A DNA stretch of 64,000 bases from Buxus sempervirens (Eukaryota > Streptophyta > Magnoliopsida > Buxales > Buxaceae). The stretch is from NCBI GenBank assembly GCA_947561395.2, contig OX387186.1, positions 5,176,835 to 5,240,834 of the forward strand. Reading direction: 5' to 3'. The translations under genes were made by a program, and so were the position numbers. Positions 1 to 12,163 of the stretch are shown here, in pieces (the first letter of the stretch is position 1; each line of letters opens with the position of its first letter). A model generated the notes under the pieces. That model was given only the letters and a program-made list of their open reading frames with translations, was not told the DNA's origin and made no database searches.

Positions 1-2197
1 TGAATCTTAAAAATATTTTGATGTCTAACTTTGACACAGTTATATACTGATGGCTGAACCAGACCACATAAAGCCCATACCAAATTTGTCTTGTAATGGT
101 GTTTTGTTGAAAAAGATTAATGGATTTGTATTTCTGTTTAGCCAAGTGAATGTCAATGCATGATATAGCCGGATTCTAATTTGATTTATTGTTGGAAGCA
201 TGTGTAACCTCCCATTTTTATGCATAATTTGTTAGGTTTGATTACTTTAGCATACATTTTTCTTTTACTCTTCATCTTATTGTCATTGACACCTAATATA
301 GTTTCAAGTTCAACAATATCAATGTGAAGAAAAAAGCTTAATTAACTTAACAAAGAGTTATGAGTTAATAAGTGTGATAAACCATAATTAAAAACCAATT
401 ATAACACTCAGGCAATATTTCTTTTCATTGATACCATTGAGAAATTGTTTTTTTTTTATTTTCATTGCTATTGCTATTCATTTGATAAGTTTTTTTTTTT
501 TCAATTCCCATGGCTCAAATTTGATAACTTCTAAAACATTAAAAAAACTTCATTATATATATTTTTAATAGCTGATTTAGAATATCTAAATTATATTGTA
601 TTCTCATTCAAAAAACATAAGCAAAACTTAAATGTGTTTTTATAAGTGCCTTTAGAATATCATGGTGCAAGTTTTTACCGTATTTATAGGTAAAATATAA
701 ATAATGAAGATATTAATTTTAAATATAACTTCATTTATTATCAGGAAATGACCAAGAAAGTTAATATTCTATGGTATCTCTTTCTTTTTTTTTAGCATGG
801 TTCTGTGCATCAATATTTTTAGGTATCGTATGATGTGATGGATATTGTTGAGAGAGCTTTTGCCACAACTTCTATTTCAATTACATGTTAGCCGATTGTG
901 TAGGAGTGAGGACTGATGATGTCTTACCTCTAATGGCATTTTTAGTAGAACTGTCACCTTTTTTCACAATGAGGATCCCGACTTCATATTTGAATATTAA
1001 ATATTCTGTATTTTTTAGAAGGCTTCAAGGAAAGGTGAATGTTTCAATTTGTCTATATTCTTTAAAAAAGTGTTTTGAATACATTTTTTTTTCTGAGATT
1101 GATTTCTGCTTTCAGTTGTATTCTTCTCCATAAATCTTTTCTTCTTCCCAGTAATTTACCTATGATACCATTATTTTATGATGTGGTTTTGAACATTTTT
1201 TTTCTTTGAAATGTCAACAACATTAATTTATTTTATTTTTGCAGACGCAAGACGCGCAAGAAGGGTGATGAGAGAGGACCAAAAACAAATATTGATGATT
1301 ATGCAGCAATTGATGTCAACAACATTAATTTAATTTATTTTTGAACAGTTTTTCATGGGTTTCTTAGTCCTTTCAAATGTCAGTCGTTGTACAAAATATG
1401 TTTTCTTTGTTTATCCTTTTTATAATTTCTTTGTTTTAGCTTGATATCTTTGTGTTTAAGATATTCTTTATTTTTGTGATGAATGAATTCTGTCTGCTAC
1501 GTGTTTTACAAATTCTCTATGTAGTGTTGAATTGCTTAGAACTTCCATGGTCAAATTTGTTAATGATTTGAAAAGTACAACAATATGATCTCCTTTCCAT
1601 GCTTTAGGCATAAAACCATTGTAATAGTGGCACCAATACTTGACATCACATTGAAATCCCAAATCTAACTTTATTTTTGATTTGTTATTATGTAAATCAA
1701 TTTCCTTTCTTGTTGCTTTGCATAAACTTATTCCATAATTACTTGCTCAGTTCACCAAACCATGAATGGGCATCGTGACAGCCCCTCACATAAATGGTGT
1801 GGGCCCCCAAAGTGAATGGTGGGACCCCAAATGGATGGTGAACCCCCCCTCTCTCTCAATGTGAGGGGGTGGATACAGCGTATGCTATAGGGGATGCAAA
1901 TTGCCAAACCATTCCTAACCACCAAATGTTGTGACTTATCTTCAAGGTAACACACACATCTATTTTTGGTTCTATAGTTTAGACAAAATCATAAAATCTA
2001 TTTTCAGTTCTATATTTTCCTATTTGGACTTTTAGATATACTATATGTCTTCCTATTGCTAATCTTGGTGCACCATAAACAAGTTCATGTTAGATATTCT
2101 GTAGGCATAAAGCTTGACTTGAAGTAAGTAACCCTCATTAAGCTGTAACATTAGAGTTGCTACATGTTTTAAATAGAAGTGAACTTTTTGCGTTTAG
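1..2197. other. AT-rich stretch without a recognised gene
   Basis: I find no convincing gene here. The sequence is AT-rich with many homopolymer runs. A short exon-like block follows an acceptor-like TTTTTGCAG near 1244 and reads open for about 30 codons, rich in Lys and Arg, but no neighbouring exon supports it. A foldback repeat sits at about 1764-1905 and is listed separately. Confidence 0.5.
1764..1905. repeat. Foldback MITE-like repeat, copy A
   Basis: This segment matches a second segment at 14052-14262 over most of its length. Both share a CCCCTCACAT...GTGTGGG block near the left and a GGATACAGCGTATGCTATAGGGG-like block near the right. In copy B the left block is partly the reverse complement of the right block, which indicates a foldback element. 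I see no open reading frame. Boundaries are approximate. Confidence 0.5.
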
Positions 2198-2202
2198 CCT
2201 AA

Positions 2203-3324
2203 TGTTCTCCGAAATTTGGCCGGTGTGAATACGTGGCGATGTTGATAATGTGTCTCTGCGCGGGGGTGCCAATATCATTTGATATAATGATTTCGGGTCG
2301 AATCCTGACCCCGGGCACCTGTTCCGAATCTAAACCAAGGTGTCGATTCAATCGTACTGCAAGTCACCTGTAATAAAACCGGTCAGGCGATAATATGAAG
2401 ACTAAGGGTTTGGTCTTCGTTTGGGTTCTTGTAAGTGTTTGAAAGCGAAAGCAACTAATGGCACAAAGCTCTTTTATTATAAAATCAGCCGATGGCCGTA
2501 AGCTACAACAGATAATCCCCAAAAGGAAACAAAAAGCAAGAAGAAAACTGACAAAACTTTCAGGACTAGCCTGTCCTGGTTTTATAGCCGTAATCGGAGT
2601 ATAAGAACAGGAGGAAAAGGGACGGCAGCTAACAAAGCCAATTCGGGGGTTCACCTAGGATTGCTGTTTAACAGAAAATACGCAAGTCACCTGGCTTGAT
2701 CAAAGTGAGTCTCGGGACCGGCTACTCAGGATTATGTAACCGTGATCAAGGTACAAAACTGCGAGTTAAGGGCGGCCTTAACTTACTCTCCGGTGGTAGG
2801 GTTCTGGCGTTGATCGGAGTAAATAGGGGTCTAAGGTGTCACTGCGATTGGAAGCAGTGAGAGAAGTCCTAGTTTATCCTTCTGGCTACAATGTAGGAGA
2901 GGGGATAAAGATCACGAATGATCAAAATAATATTATAACCGGTTGCGATTGGATGGATTGTATCCTCGAGCTCTTCAAGTTTATGCCTTTTATAGTCAAT
3001 CTTTGACGGTTGCTCAATGTTCCACTCTTGCACGATCTTCGAGGAGATTGGTCATCTGTTGTCTTCTGCTCATGAAAGATAACCGTCCGGCCACGATCTC
3101 AAAGTAGTTATTCTCAAACAACCAATGACACAATCTTTTGATCAACCTGAGTATGGTTCGTCGTATAGGCTTGCGTGGCCTCAACTAAACTCTCGGTCTA
3201 TGTGTATGCTGATGTGGCCTAACTGACTGGACAAAGCCTATGTGTGCTTATGACATGACCTCAATAGGCCACGTAGATATCACGTGGCCTTTTCTTAGTC
3301 GTCGGTCTGTATAGGGTGTAAACA
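2203..3324. mobile_element. Solo LTR, 1122 bp, TSD CCTAA
   Basis: The block begins TGTTCTCCG and ends GTGTAAACA, giving TGTT/AACA inverted ends. It is flanked by the perfect 5-bp repeat CCTAA at 2198-2202 and 3325-3329. There is no internal gag or pol sequence and no partner LTR in the window, so this is most simply a solo LTR left by LTR-LTR recombination. The family is not identified. It is more GC-rich than its surroundings. Confidence 0.72.
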
Positions 3325-3329
3325 CCTAA

Positions 3330-3996
3330 TAGTATAGGTAATCTATTATCTCTAATCTACATTTATACTATATATTAAGGTAGACCCCATCGTAGCAAAT
3401 AATTTATACCAAAATAAAAAAAAGAAAATTGATTAACTTGGCTAGAGCTTTAGATAAAACAATCCATAATATTAATAATGAGAAGAGGGGGAATATTCCC
3501 TCTAGATTCTAGCCCCTCTTTTCTTTTTCTAAATATTGTCCTTCTCAAACAAAACAATCCCTCACTATTTTAAACATGTTGTAATTATCTTGAACTATTT
3601 ATCTTAGTGGGCTCACGTTTTTTACGAGCGTAGCGTGTGCAGCCGCTAGTATCATGAAACAAAACTGACTTAAAGATAAGATTCGATTGTTAGATATATA
3701 TATATATATATAGGAATGGTAAGATCCTATCATCAAATATGTGGGTAAGACACAAATATTGAATTGTGAATCTTAATTTTTCCGTGAAGTCTGCAATTAT
3801 AGATGCACCGGCTGTTCGCTGGTACTAGTTTAATGAAAAAGAATTAGACCAAATAGAGCAAAACGGTTGAAATCCATGGTTCAATTGGTTCAACCGGTTG
3901 GACTAATATTTTATACGTAGCGGCGATACCGTATCATGTTCCCCTTTTCAATCCCAAATAAGGTTTAAGGTCTCCTCGGTCCCGGAGCACCGTATC
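3330..3996. promoter_or_regulatory. Upstream region of the DTW gene
   Basis: This 667-bp stretch holds a TA microsatellite at about 3692-3712 and the presumed promoter and leader of the DTW gene. The 14-mer ACCGTATCATGTTC occurs twice, near 3928 and 3988. The second copy contains the chosen start codon. The first copy carries an ATG (3936) that opens an 11-codon reading frame ending at 3968, a possible upstream ORF. No clear TATA box is assigned. Confidence 0.35.
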
Positions 3997-6900
3997 ATGT
4001 TCTTTAGCCCTTGCGCTTTCAGCTTGAAATGCGCTCCAGCTCCCACCCGTGGCGGCATCGCTGAGATGAGTTCGCGACAGAGGATGGTTTACGGGTCCTC
4101 TTCGAGGTCTCCGTCTCCTTCCTCTCCCACGGGAGATTGCAGAGGAGGTAGTGAGGATGCCAATATAATAAGCCTGCGAGAATGGCAAGGTTGGGGTACC
4201 TCATCGCAGGTGCCTAGGATGGTCATTGAGGCAGTTGAGTACTTGAAGGCCCTGGAACGAGACACGGAGTCCCAGATGAGTTTTGGTGGCCTTGGTGGGA
4301 AGCTCCAGGTGAAGTAACCAACGGGAATCCCCTTTCTTCTGTTATTTAATTGTCTTTCCGTGTTTTCATCTTTTAGAACTCTAGTTGTATAGGTATTTGG
4401 CTAATAAAGATGGGTTTTGGCGGAATCGAGTTGGATTTCAATGGAGTTCGTCGTCGTTATCTTTTTTTGTTAATGTTCCCTCTTTGGAATGTATATGTCC
4501 TTAACTTTTCTGGATGCTCCATGGATGTTTGAGAAGGTTAATGGAAGTTGTTTTCTGAAGTGCTATAATTGTTGTTTTGACCATTTGGATTTGATCCTCT
4601 TTAGAATGGTTGATTTTTCTTTTTCCTTTTCCAGACTTCAATTGATTTTTGATTAATTATGAGCTTCTTCCTTTAATATTAGATCTAAAGACAATGTATG
4701 TGTTTGCTAGTTGCATCTTGGTTGTCACTTGTGAGATGATTAACTCTTTTGTACATGCGTCTTGTCTTGAAACAACCTCACTGCAAAAAAGGGAAAATGA
4801 TAATTCATTTTTTTGATAACTGATGAAATGTTATAAAAAGATATAGAGTTGGAAATATACAGATTGCCCATGAGAGAGGGGTAAGGAAAGGAAGAAAACT
4901 ACATAACCAAAGCTAACAATTACAGGCACCAATGTCCTGAAACAGCCATGCCCAACCCTCCCTTCACATATCCAAAGCCACTGTGTCCCAAGCTTTGATT
5001 ATATTGCTTCTTTCTGTCGCTTTAAATTCTGCAAAGGATGTCCCAGTGCACTGTGGACATGATTTTATATAATGACTACTTGTTGGTGTAATGAAGATGT
5101 AGACATGATTTTATATAATCATTCATAGTTCTAGCCTTCTGCCTATATTTTCATGGCACCATTGGCTGCAAAAATTCCATTCATTTGATTTTTTGCTTTA
5201 ATTTTAGGGAAGTTTTAAAGCTAAAGAGGATAAAAAACACAGGGCAATGTACCAATCTCTAGTTGATTCAGAGAAGAAGATCCAATTCTTTGCAGCTCGA
5301 CAAATAGCATGTCGTTTGCTTGGAAGCAGAGGATACCTATGTCAGAAGGTATTCCCTAGCTTATAAAACTATGGTAACATTTCATGCATATTTTTTAATC
5401 TTACACCATGTTAAGCCACCTTTTTATCTTTGTTATTTCATGCATTTGAAGCTGATGGATACCTTTTTTTTACCCTCATTCGTACTGGGAAGATTCTAAA
5501 CTTGTATTTCTTTACCTTTTTATTTTCTTTTTATGTCTCTTTTATCTTTCTGTTGTATTATGTAGCAGTTGTCCTCCTTTCTTCTGCTTTGTGCACACTG
5601 CTTATTTACATCTATTGGTCAAATATTTTATTAAAAAAAGAAGTTATGCCATGTTTAGTGTTCCTGAGTATTTTTAGTGCAGCACCATATGTTACTGCAC
5701 AGTTCATGTTCTGAATTTTGATCATCATCTTGCAGTGCTGGCTTCCTCTGGAAGATTGTATGTGCTCACAAATCATGCCCAGTGGTCTGTGGCATGGAAT
5801 ACATTTCTGGTTGTATATGCATCCAAAGGTCTGAATATTGCTGTCTGCCTTCTCTGGTTGTATATGCATCCACAGATCTCAATTATGTTGCTTGCCTTCT
5901 CAGGCAACAACTTCCAGACATGACCTAGTGACCACAAACCTTACTGCAGGATTTTCTTCGGCAAAACAATACTGGAAAATTGTTGTGGCAGATATTTGGA
6001 GTTCAAGCTGCAACTTTGTGCCTCTTTGGCATCGCTGAACATGAAGACATCATGTGGAATGCATTCAGGATTGCAGGTTTTAATGATCTTTACTTATAAT
6101 CTTATGCAACTTTGTGCCTTTTTGGCATTGGTGAAGATGAAGACATCATGTGGAATTTGTTCTGGATTGCAGGTTTTAATGATCTTTAGATATAATCTTA
6201 TTTTTTGCATTTAAGAATGCATTGTTTTCATGAACATAGGTAAAATGGCTGCATTAGTTGGAAATATTGCTTTGCTTACCTGACTATACATTCTACCAGA
6301 ATTGTTTGTTTCACTAAGACTTATCCACCTCCTTTTGAGCAGAAATTTGGGTCCACTCCCCTCTGATAACTTTGATATTCAGTTGTATTTGTCTGACCTC
6401 TAAAGTAAAAACTCCCCTTAGTCACAAGATATTGATGCTTCCTAGAATCAGACAGGTGGATTATGTATCTGAGCATGAGATGCTAAATGAGTGCGTCACT
6501 GGAGATTTAAAAAAATGCATTTGTCAGTACAATTGCAGTAGAAAGCAGGAAATGTTATAAGCTATGAAAATCTTGTAAAAAATCAGTAATTAATGACAAA
6601 GTAGAAAAAAAATTTCCAGTGGGAATTGGCCAAAAAAATGGACAATATACTCTAGACGTTTTGATATGTAATATGATGTTGATAACCATTGATATGGCTA
6701 CAATTGCTGTGTTCTCTGTTTTTTTTTCTATTACTTTTCAAAGATTTGACATACTTTTCAGATGTAGGCATTATCTTTAACTGGACTATTCTAAGATGAA
6801 ATGCTTTTTGCGTGTTTATAATTTTTGACCAGTAATGGCGCCTGCTAATTTTAAAATTGGCTTATTGTTATTTTGCTTTATAAAAATTTTAAACAACATC

Positions 6901-9442
6901 AAACCTTGTATAGTTCCTTGATAGATATTTGGAGGTTGCTCATGAAAATTGTAAATCAGGGCCGGACAAGGGTTTTACCTTCTTCTTAAATGGTTCCTCA
7001 ATTTATTTTCTTTTATTTGAACATGATTTCAAGCTGGGTCCTCCAAAGTGGATCCTCCTAATAGCAGCCCTTACTTTTTTGTGATGTATGTTGTATATCT
7101 TTTTTTTTTTTTGGGGCTCCCACAAACAAATTTGTTGAAACTGGGTCCTTGTATAAACAAATCCACATTGTCACGGTAAATATGGTGGCTGACAAAAGAA
7201 ATATATATTTAGTGGATCTTAATTATGAATCTTGATGGAAAACTGACAAGCAACTATAATACATGTTCATAAGACCTCATTTGATTCTTGAAATAAATGA
7301 AGTTCTATGGATCCTATTTATAGTGTGTAAAGTTATGATTTATGTCAGTTGCTACTTCATATGCTTTTATACCAGGATTTAAATGTTACTGTAGGACTGT
7401 TTTGCTATTGATAATGAGAAACTGCATATATACTTGTGTGAAACTTTTTAGCCATATAAATTTCACTTTATTATAGAAAAATTAGTCCAATTTCTTACAA
7501 CTTTTAAATGATTCTTGTTCATGAAATTTATTATCTTTTCTAGAATCTGTTCAGTGTGCTTTTATTTCTTCGTTGCGTACCTTGTCTGGATCTAAGGAAT
7601 GTGATTTCATAGATTGCCCAGTTGTGAGTACTGATTTCATATTTTTTTTGTGATCTTTTTTTCCTAAAAATAATTATGTTCACTATTTCAAAGAATGCCA
7701 CGCATTGTCACTGATCGAAAGCTATTTATATTTCAGGGAAAAATGCAGTTTGGTTCCTTTATCCCAATCAGAATAATTCAATCAAGTCAGTTCAGGAGAG
7801 ATTCTTTAATTGGTCTCAAGCAGGTTTAGAAGGCCAGCTTCCAATGGTGTGTTTTGGCTTGTTAAATTGTTAATCTTTGATGAATACCTTTTCTAGTGAT
7901 CATGATTACAAAGCTCATGTCACAATATTTACATTTTGCCTGATTCATCCAAAAACAGAAGTTTATTTATTAATGAATGATAACAAGCTATATGGCATGT
8001 TTCAGGGGCAAAATATCTTTGTAACTTGAACGTATCACTATCATCAGAATTTTTAATTTGCATGTTAAATTTAACCAATATAACCAAAAGGAAGATTTTA
8101 ATGAATGATTCTTAAATGACATCGATTTATGTCATAAAGTGACTATGAATATTTATCATAAAAAGAAATATTTCCCCTTGGATTTAATATTTCTTCATTA
8201 CTGCATGCAATATAGAAAGAAATAATTTATCACTCCAATATTTTTGCGCATCTAAATAGAAAAGCAACAGCTGAGGGAAGCCCAAATGAGTCCAGTAGGC
8301 TGTATTGTGACACAAAAAATGAATGCCTATTATCATTATATGCATGATAAAAATTTTGGAACAAACTAATTGAAGGAAATATCTTTCAGAATGCAACTGT
8401 AGGTCTTAAATGAAAATTTCTCATTTATTTTTTCAGTTCAATAGGGTGGTAACTATTGTACTGGCTGTACTGCACAGACAGATGGAGACGTGACATTGAA
8501 CTTGGTTTTGATTGATGGTACATGGAACAATTCAGCAGCAATGTTCAGGCGTTTGAAGGTAGTATTTTGAACCAGATTTCCCCATTCTTTTGTTCAACAC
8601 ATCACATATTTCTCCCACCTTATATGTAGTTTTTTTGTAGATCTTCCATGCTAAACTGTTTACCACTGATTTCCACTCATCCATAAACATCATTGCTGTC
8701 ACTTCACCTTCTTTTTCTTGATATTCATGGTAAATCTGCAAAAGGTTTAAACCGCAGTTTGGATTTAAGAAAGTTTAAAACAATAGTGTTCTATTTCCAC
8801 TGATTTCCACTCATTCATAAACATCATTGCTGTCACTTCACCTTCTTTTTCTTGATAATCATGGTAAATCTGCAAAAGGTTTAAACCACAGTTTGGATTT
8901 AAGAAAGTTTAAAACAATAGCGTTCTATTTGTTCAGCTGTATTTTTATTTTGATATGATAATTTTTATACAAAGGAACAAGCCAAATCAGTTTGGGGAAC
9001 GGATGAACTTCCTTGCATTTCTCTGACCATGGGTGTGTCCACAATGCATAAACTCCGGTAAGATGCATTAAAACTATTAAGTCTCTTACACAATTTTTTA
9101 TTATTTTTAAAGTATGTGCTATTATTAAATTTTTTTTTTTCTTTTCAATCCTTTTCTTCACTTGGCCTCTTCTTTTTCCATTTTGAAGTAAATACTTACC
9201 AAGTAGTTTTCTGTAAGGTAAGGCCCCAGCCGTCATGGGACCGCACCTGTACAGCTGCAGCAGCCATTAATCTCCTCTATGAACTGCACCTTTTGCCGGG
9301 GTTCAGTTCTCATGGATTGGATAAACAGGCTGGAGCATTGGAGGATGCCTTGGGGATTTTGTTAGATGCACTAACCAATCGCCGCCTCCGTATGGGCAGG
9401 TCGATCTCACGCAAAGAAAGATACAACAGCAATATCTGCTGA
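3997..9442 (+). CDS. DTW-domain protein, tRNA-uridine aminocarboxypropyltransferase-like
   Basis: Eight exons join in frame: 3997-4308, 5208-5348, 5736-5828, 5950-6076, 7737-7846, 8478-8558, 8975-9057 and 9223-9442 (1167 nt, 388 residues). All introns are GT-AG. The protein has a low-complexity Ser-rich N-terminus, a Cys cluster C149-x2-C152-x6-C159-x-C161, and the family signature DGTW at 274-277 followed by NNSAAMFRRLK. DTW proteins (bacterial TapT, human DTWD1/2) use S-adenosylmethionine to add a 3-amino-3-carboxypropyl group to uridine in tRNA; that role here is inferred from family. The start at 3997 is the first in-frame ATG; 4066 and 4084 are alternatives. Exon 3 and exon 4 each have a partial tandem copy in the following intron (see findings). 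The next gene is convergent. Confidence 0.88.
5851..5897 (+). repeat. 47-bp tandem copy of the exon 3 tail
   Basis: The last 23 bases of exon 3 plus the start of intron 3 (from about 5806) recur 47 bp further on. The block TCTGGTTGTATATGCATCC is repeated exactly. In the copy the splice donor AAG|GT has become CAGAT, so the copy lacks a functional donor at that place. Confidence 0.75.
6106..6202 (+). repeat. 96-bp tandem copy of the exon 4 tail with its donor site
   Basis: From GCAACTTTGTGCC at 6010 to the intron sequence after the donor, the segment recurs with a 96-bp period starting at 6106. The copy keeps an open frame matching the 3' half of exon 4, with several substitutions, and keeps the GCAG|GTTTTAATG donor. 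Read-through from exon 4 meets a TAA before reaching it, and the copy has no acceptor of its own, so it is probably not used. Confidence 0.8.
8663..8930 (+). repeat. Tandem duplication, 134-bp period, in DTW intron 6
   Basis: Two copies, 8663-8796 and 8797-8930, each begin CCACTGATTTCCACTCAT and differ at only a few positions by eye. The second copy ends just upstream of the branch and acceptor region of exon 7. Confidence 0.85.
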
Positions 9443-10807
9443 CGGTAACTAGATTAGATGCAGCAATGCCAGCGGATTTCAACTACTAAAGCTTTTCTTC
9501 AATCTTGAAACGAACCAATAGATGGACGGAAGAAGCAATTCCTATGCTTTCATTTTTTGACTAAAGCAAAAGTCATTACTAGACCAGAAAGATACTTTAG
9601 ATTTTGTTTGTTCCCCAAGTAATTTAGTAATGAAAGGTGGAGTGCTAGTCATAAAGATATGTGGTAGAACCATTTTATGACCTTGACTATTGCGCCTGAA
9701 AGAATAATGCTATTAAATGAGAATTATCTTGGAAGAATCCAATTTTCCCCCAAGTCCGTTGAAAACTTGAAATATCATATGGTTTCTTAAATATGTAATT
9801 GTGCTTTCACCTATTTAGTTTAAGCTTTTAGGTGCAACGGTCATTTAACAGAGTCATGCATCAACGAGTTCATTTATAGGCACTAAATAGAATTTTGCGA
9901 ACTGCTGATGACAATAATTTTTGTTCCTCAGAAAAGTTTTAAAAGCTTAAAACCCTGGATATTCTATATGTCCTTATATTTTACCTTTCAAGCAAAATAT
10001 TTCTTGTCAGTTGTCGCTGTGAGTATTCGTTGAATCCTTCGAACTTAACATCAACGACGATCTTGCAAAATGTTAAATCATGCTTATGCTAAACTAGAGA
10101 AAAAATTTGGTCAAACAAGACTAACAACGAGACAAATTATCTCGCTGGTTTTAGAATTTAATTAAAAACCCATCACGATTCACGACTCTGAAGCTTTTCC
10201 CTGGCGCTGCAAGTCCATTTTCATCTAATGCATAAATCTGTTTTTACTGTCCTGATGATTCTGGATCTTTTTCAAAAAGGAAAAAGGAAAAATGGATCTA
10301 TCCGCTTTGTCTCGATGTGTTACCACAACAAAGATTCCAGCTTTTTTATTCCCTGAAGTCTATAGCATGTGATATTGACTCCTGCACGAAACCCCCTCAA
10401 GTCCAGTTTTGTCCGCTATGGTATATTGGTATAAAATACATTTTCACTAACCAAAAGTGTTTTTTTTTCCCGTCCTTTTCATAACAGCGTTTACATAATG
10501 CGTTCAGCACAGCACTACAAATCAAAATAATAACAATAATAATAAAATAATAGTGAGACATTTAAAACGAAAAAAAGAAGCGAAAACACAACTAATATAT
10601 TTTGTCCATTATGGTCCAAAATACATTTTCACTCAGAAAAAAGAAAAAAAAAAGGAAATAAAAGAAAGAAGAAAAGCATTTAAGGGAATACATTTGACCT
10701 TAAAGTGCTCCGTCATTTAATATCATGGCCTTCTTCTAAGAATACTTTTCTACCAAAAATGCCGGCAAGTAGCTATGCAGATCAAAGAGCCTGAAGGTGT
10801 AGCTTAT
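9443..10807. other. Intergenic region between convergent genes
   Basis: This stretch holds the 3' flanks of the DTW gene (+) and the small-protein gene (-). It is AT-rich with several A-rich runs. I see no further gene, RNA gene or mobile element. Confidence 0.5.
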
Positions 10808-11456
10808 CTACCTATGGGCAGTAACGAGCGTCTCTATAAATCTCAATCCATCAAACCTTGGCGCAAATTTGTCAGCGGGAGGAGATCGATGTGGCGAAGA
10901 ATTATTTCTTGTGACATCGTCCTGGGAGATCGAGCAAAAAAGGAGAATAAAGGACAAATTAGCCTAAGCGACACCGATACGATACGATTGAACAAAAACT
11001 GTGAAATCTATAACAGATGAAATTGTTTAAAAGAAAAAGTTAAAGATCTACTGAGAGAATCGGTGGAAAAACAATCTAATTTTACAGACATAAGATTTAT
11101 TTATTTAAATATTCAAAAGAAAAAAGGAAAGGAGTCGAAAGAAGACCGCAACTATGTGCAGAAGTTCTGATTCCAAGCACAAGTTCTGAAGTACGACTCG
11201 TTAGTTTAGTAAATTCCGTTGAAAATTGAAAGAAGAAATAAGAAGAGGAAGTACTTCGAAGATAGAGAAAAAGAAACAACATAAAATCAAGAAGAAATAA
11301 CAGACTCTGTCAAAAACAGAGGATTTTTTAAAGACATACCTCATTAGAAGCTGTGTTCTTCGAATTGACAGAGAAATTCAAGGAGGACGAAGACGCGGAG
11401 ATTGTAGTCACAGAAGCTGCAGCCAACGAAGCGATGAGAACTCCCGATCTCTTCAT
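10808..11456 (-). CDS. Small conserved plant protein, 76 aa (possibly HIPM-like)
   Basis: Two minus-strand exons, 11340-11456 and 10808-10921, join at GT-AG sites in phase 0 and give 231 nt, 76 residues. The protein starts MKRSGVLIASLAAASV, a short hydrophobic N-terminus that could be a signal or anchor segment. It then has a Ser/Asn-rich linker and ends with DKFAPRFDGLRFIETLVTAHR-type sequence (residues ~56-76). From memory this C-terminus is strongly conserved in small uncharacterised plant proteins, some annotated as homologues of HIPM, the apple HrpN-interacting protein; that name is tentative. Both exons are too short for ordinary ORF calling. The function is unknown. The leader on the minus strand (11457-11640) has upstream ATGs in other frames. 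Confidence 0.72.
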
Positions 11457-11770
11457 TGTCGACGTAGAGAGAAGCGTAAAGAACCCTAAAGAGCTCAGCG
11501 TTAGAAAGCGGAGAACCGCTCTGTTTTTCTGGCTTTGTAAACACCGAAGCTGTCGTCGTTTGACGAAACGTTGCGTGGTTTCGATGCCACATATAAAGGA
11601 GAGAAGATCCAAGCAGTAAATTCAAATACTTACGCGGCAATAATCTCCTGAAAGCAGAAGAATTACCGTATTACCCTTTAAAATATTTAATTTTACACCT
11701 TGACAAATATATCCTTCACATAAATGTAATTCAATTTGGTTTGGTCAAGGTTGACATCAGCCTAAAACCA

Positions 11771-11921
11771 AATTAAGGTTTGTACTCTACTTATAGTATT
11801 TGCCTTATCAAAAAATTTTAATTTGCCCATTGTTTGTTTAATCTCAACCATTTATCATCCATTTTGTGTATACGGCTGCCCACCTTACTAACTTTAACCT
11901 AAAAGTTGAACTAAAGATGTG

Positions 11922-11956
<35 letters not shown>

Positions 11957-12126
11957 GAACAAATTTTTTACAAAATTAAGGTTTGTACTCTACTTATAGT
12001 ATTTGCCTTATCAAAAAATTTTAATTTGCCCATTGTTTGTTTAATCTCAACCATTTATCATCCATTTTGTGTATACGGCTGCCCACCTTACTAACTTTAA
12101 CCTAAAAGTTGAACTAAAGATGTGAG

Positions 12127-12163
<37 letters not shown>

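Noticed and set aside
2290..2330. tRNA-like T arm (GGGTCGAATCCTGACCC) with possible acceptor pairing
   Set aside because: No D arm or anticodon arm can be drawn in the short interval, the loop is not a T loop, and it lies inside the solo LTR.
6106..6172. Second copy of exon 4 as an extra exon
   Set aside because: It has no acceptor, and reading through from exon 4 meets a TAA first.
7543..7625. Exon-like block after TTTTCTAG in the DTW gene
   Set aside because: Exon 4 joins directly in frame to the exon at 7737, giving a continuous DTW family sequence; inserting this block breaks the frame.
11353..11619. 88-codon + strand ORF opposite the small-protein gene
   Set aside because: It is antisense to a minus-strand exon with proper start and donor, and resembles no known protein.
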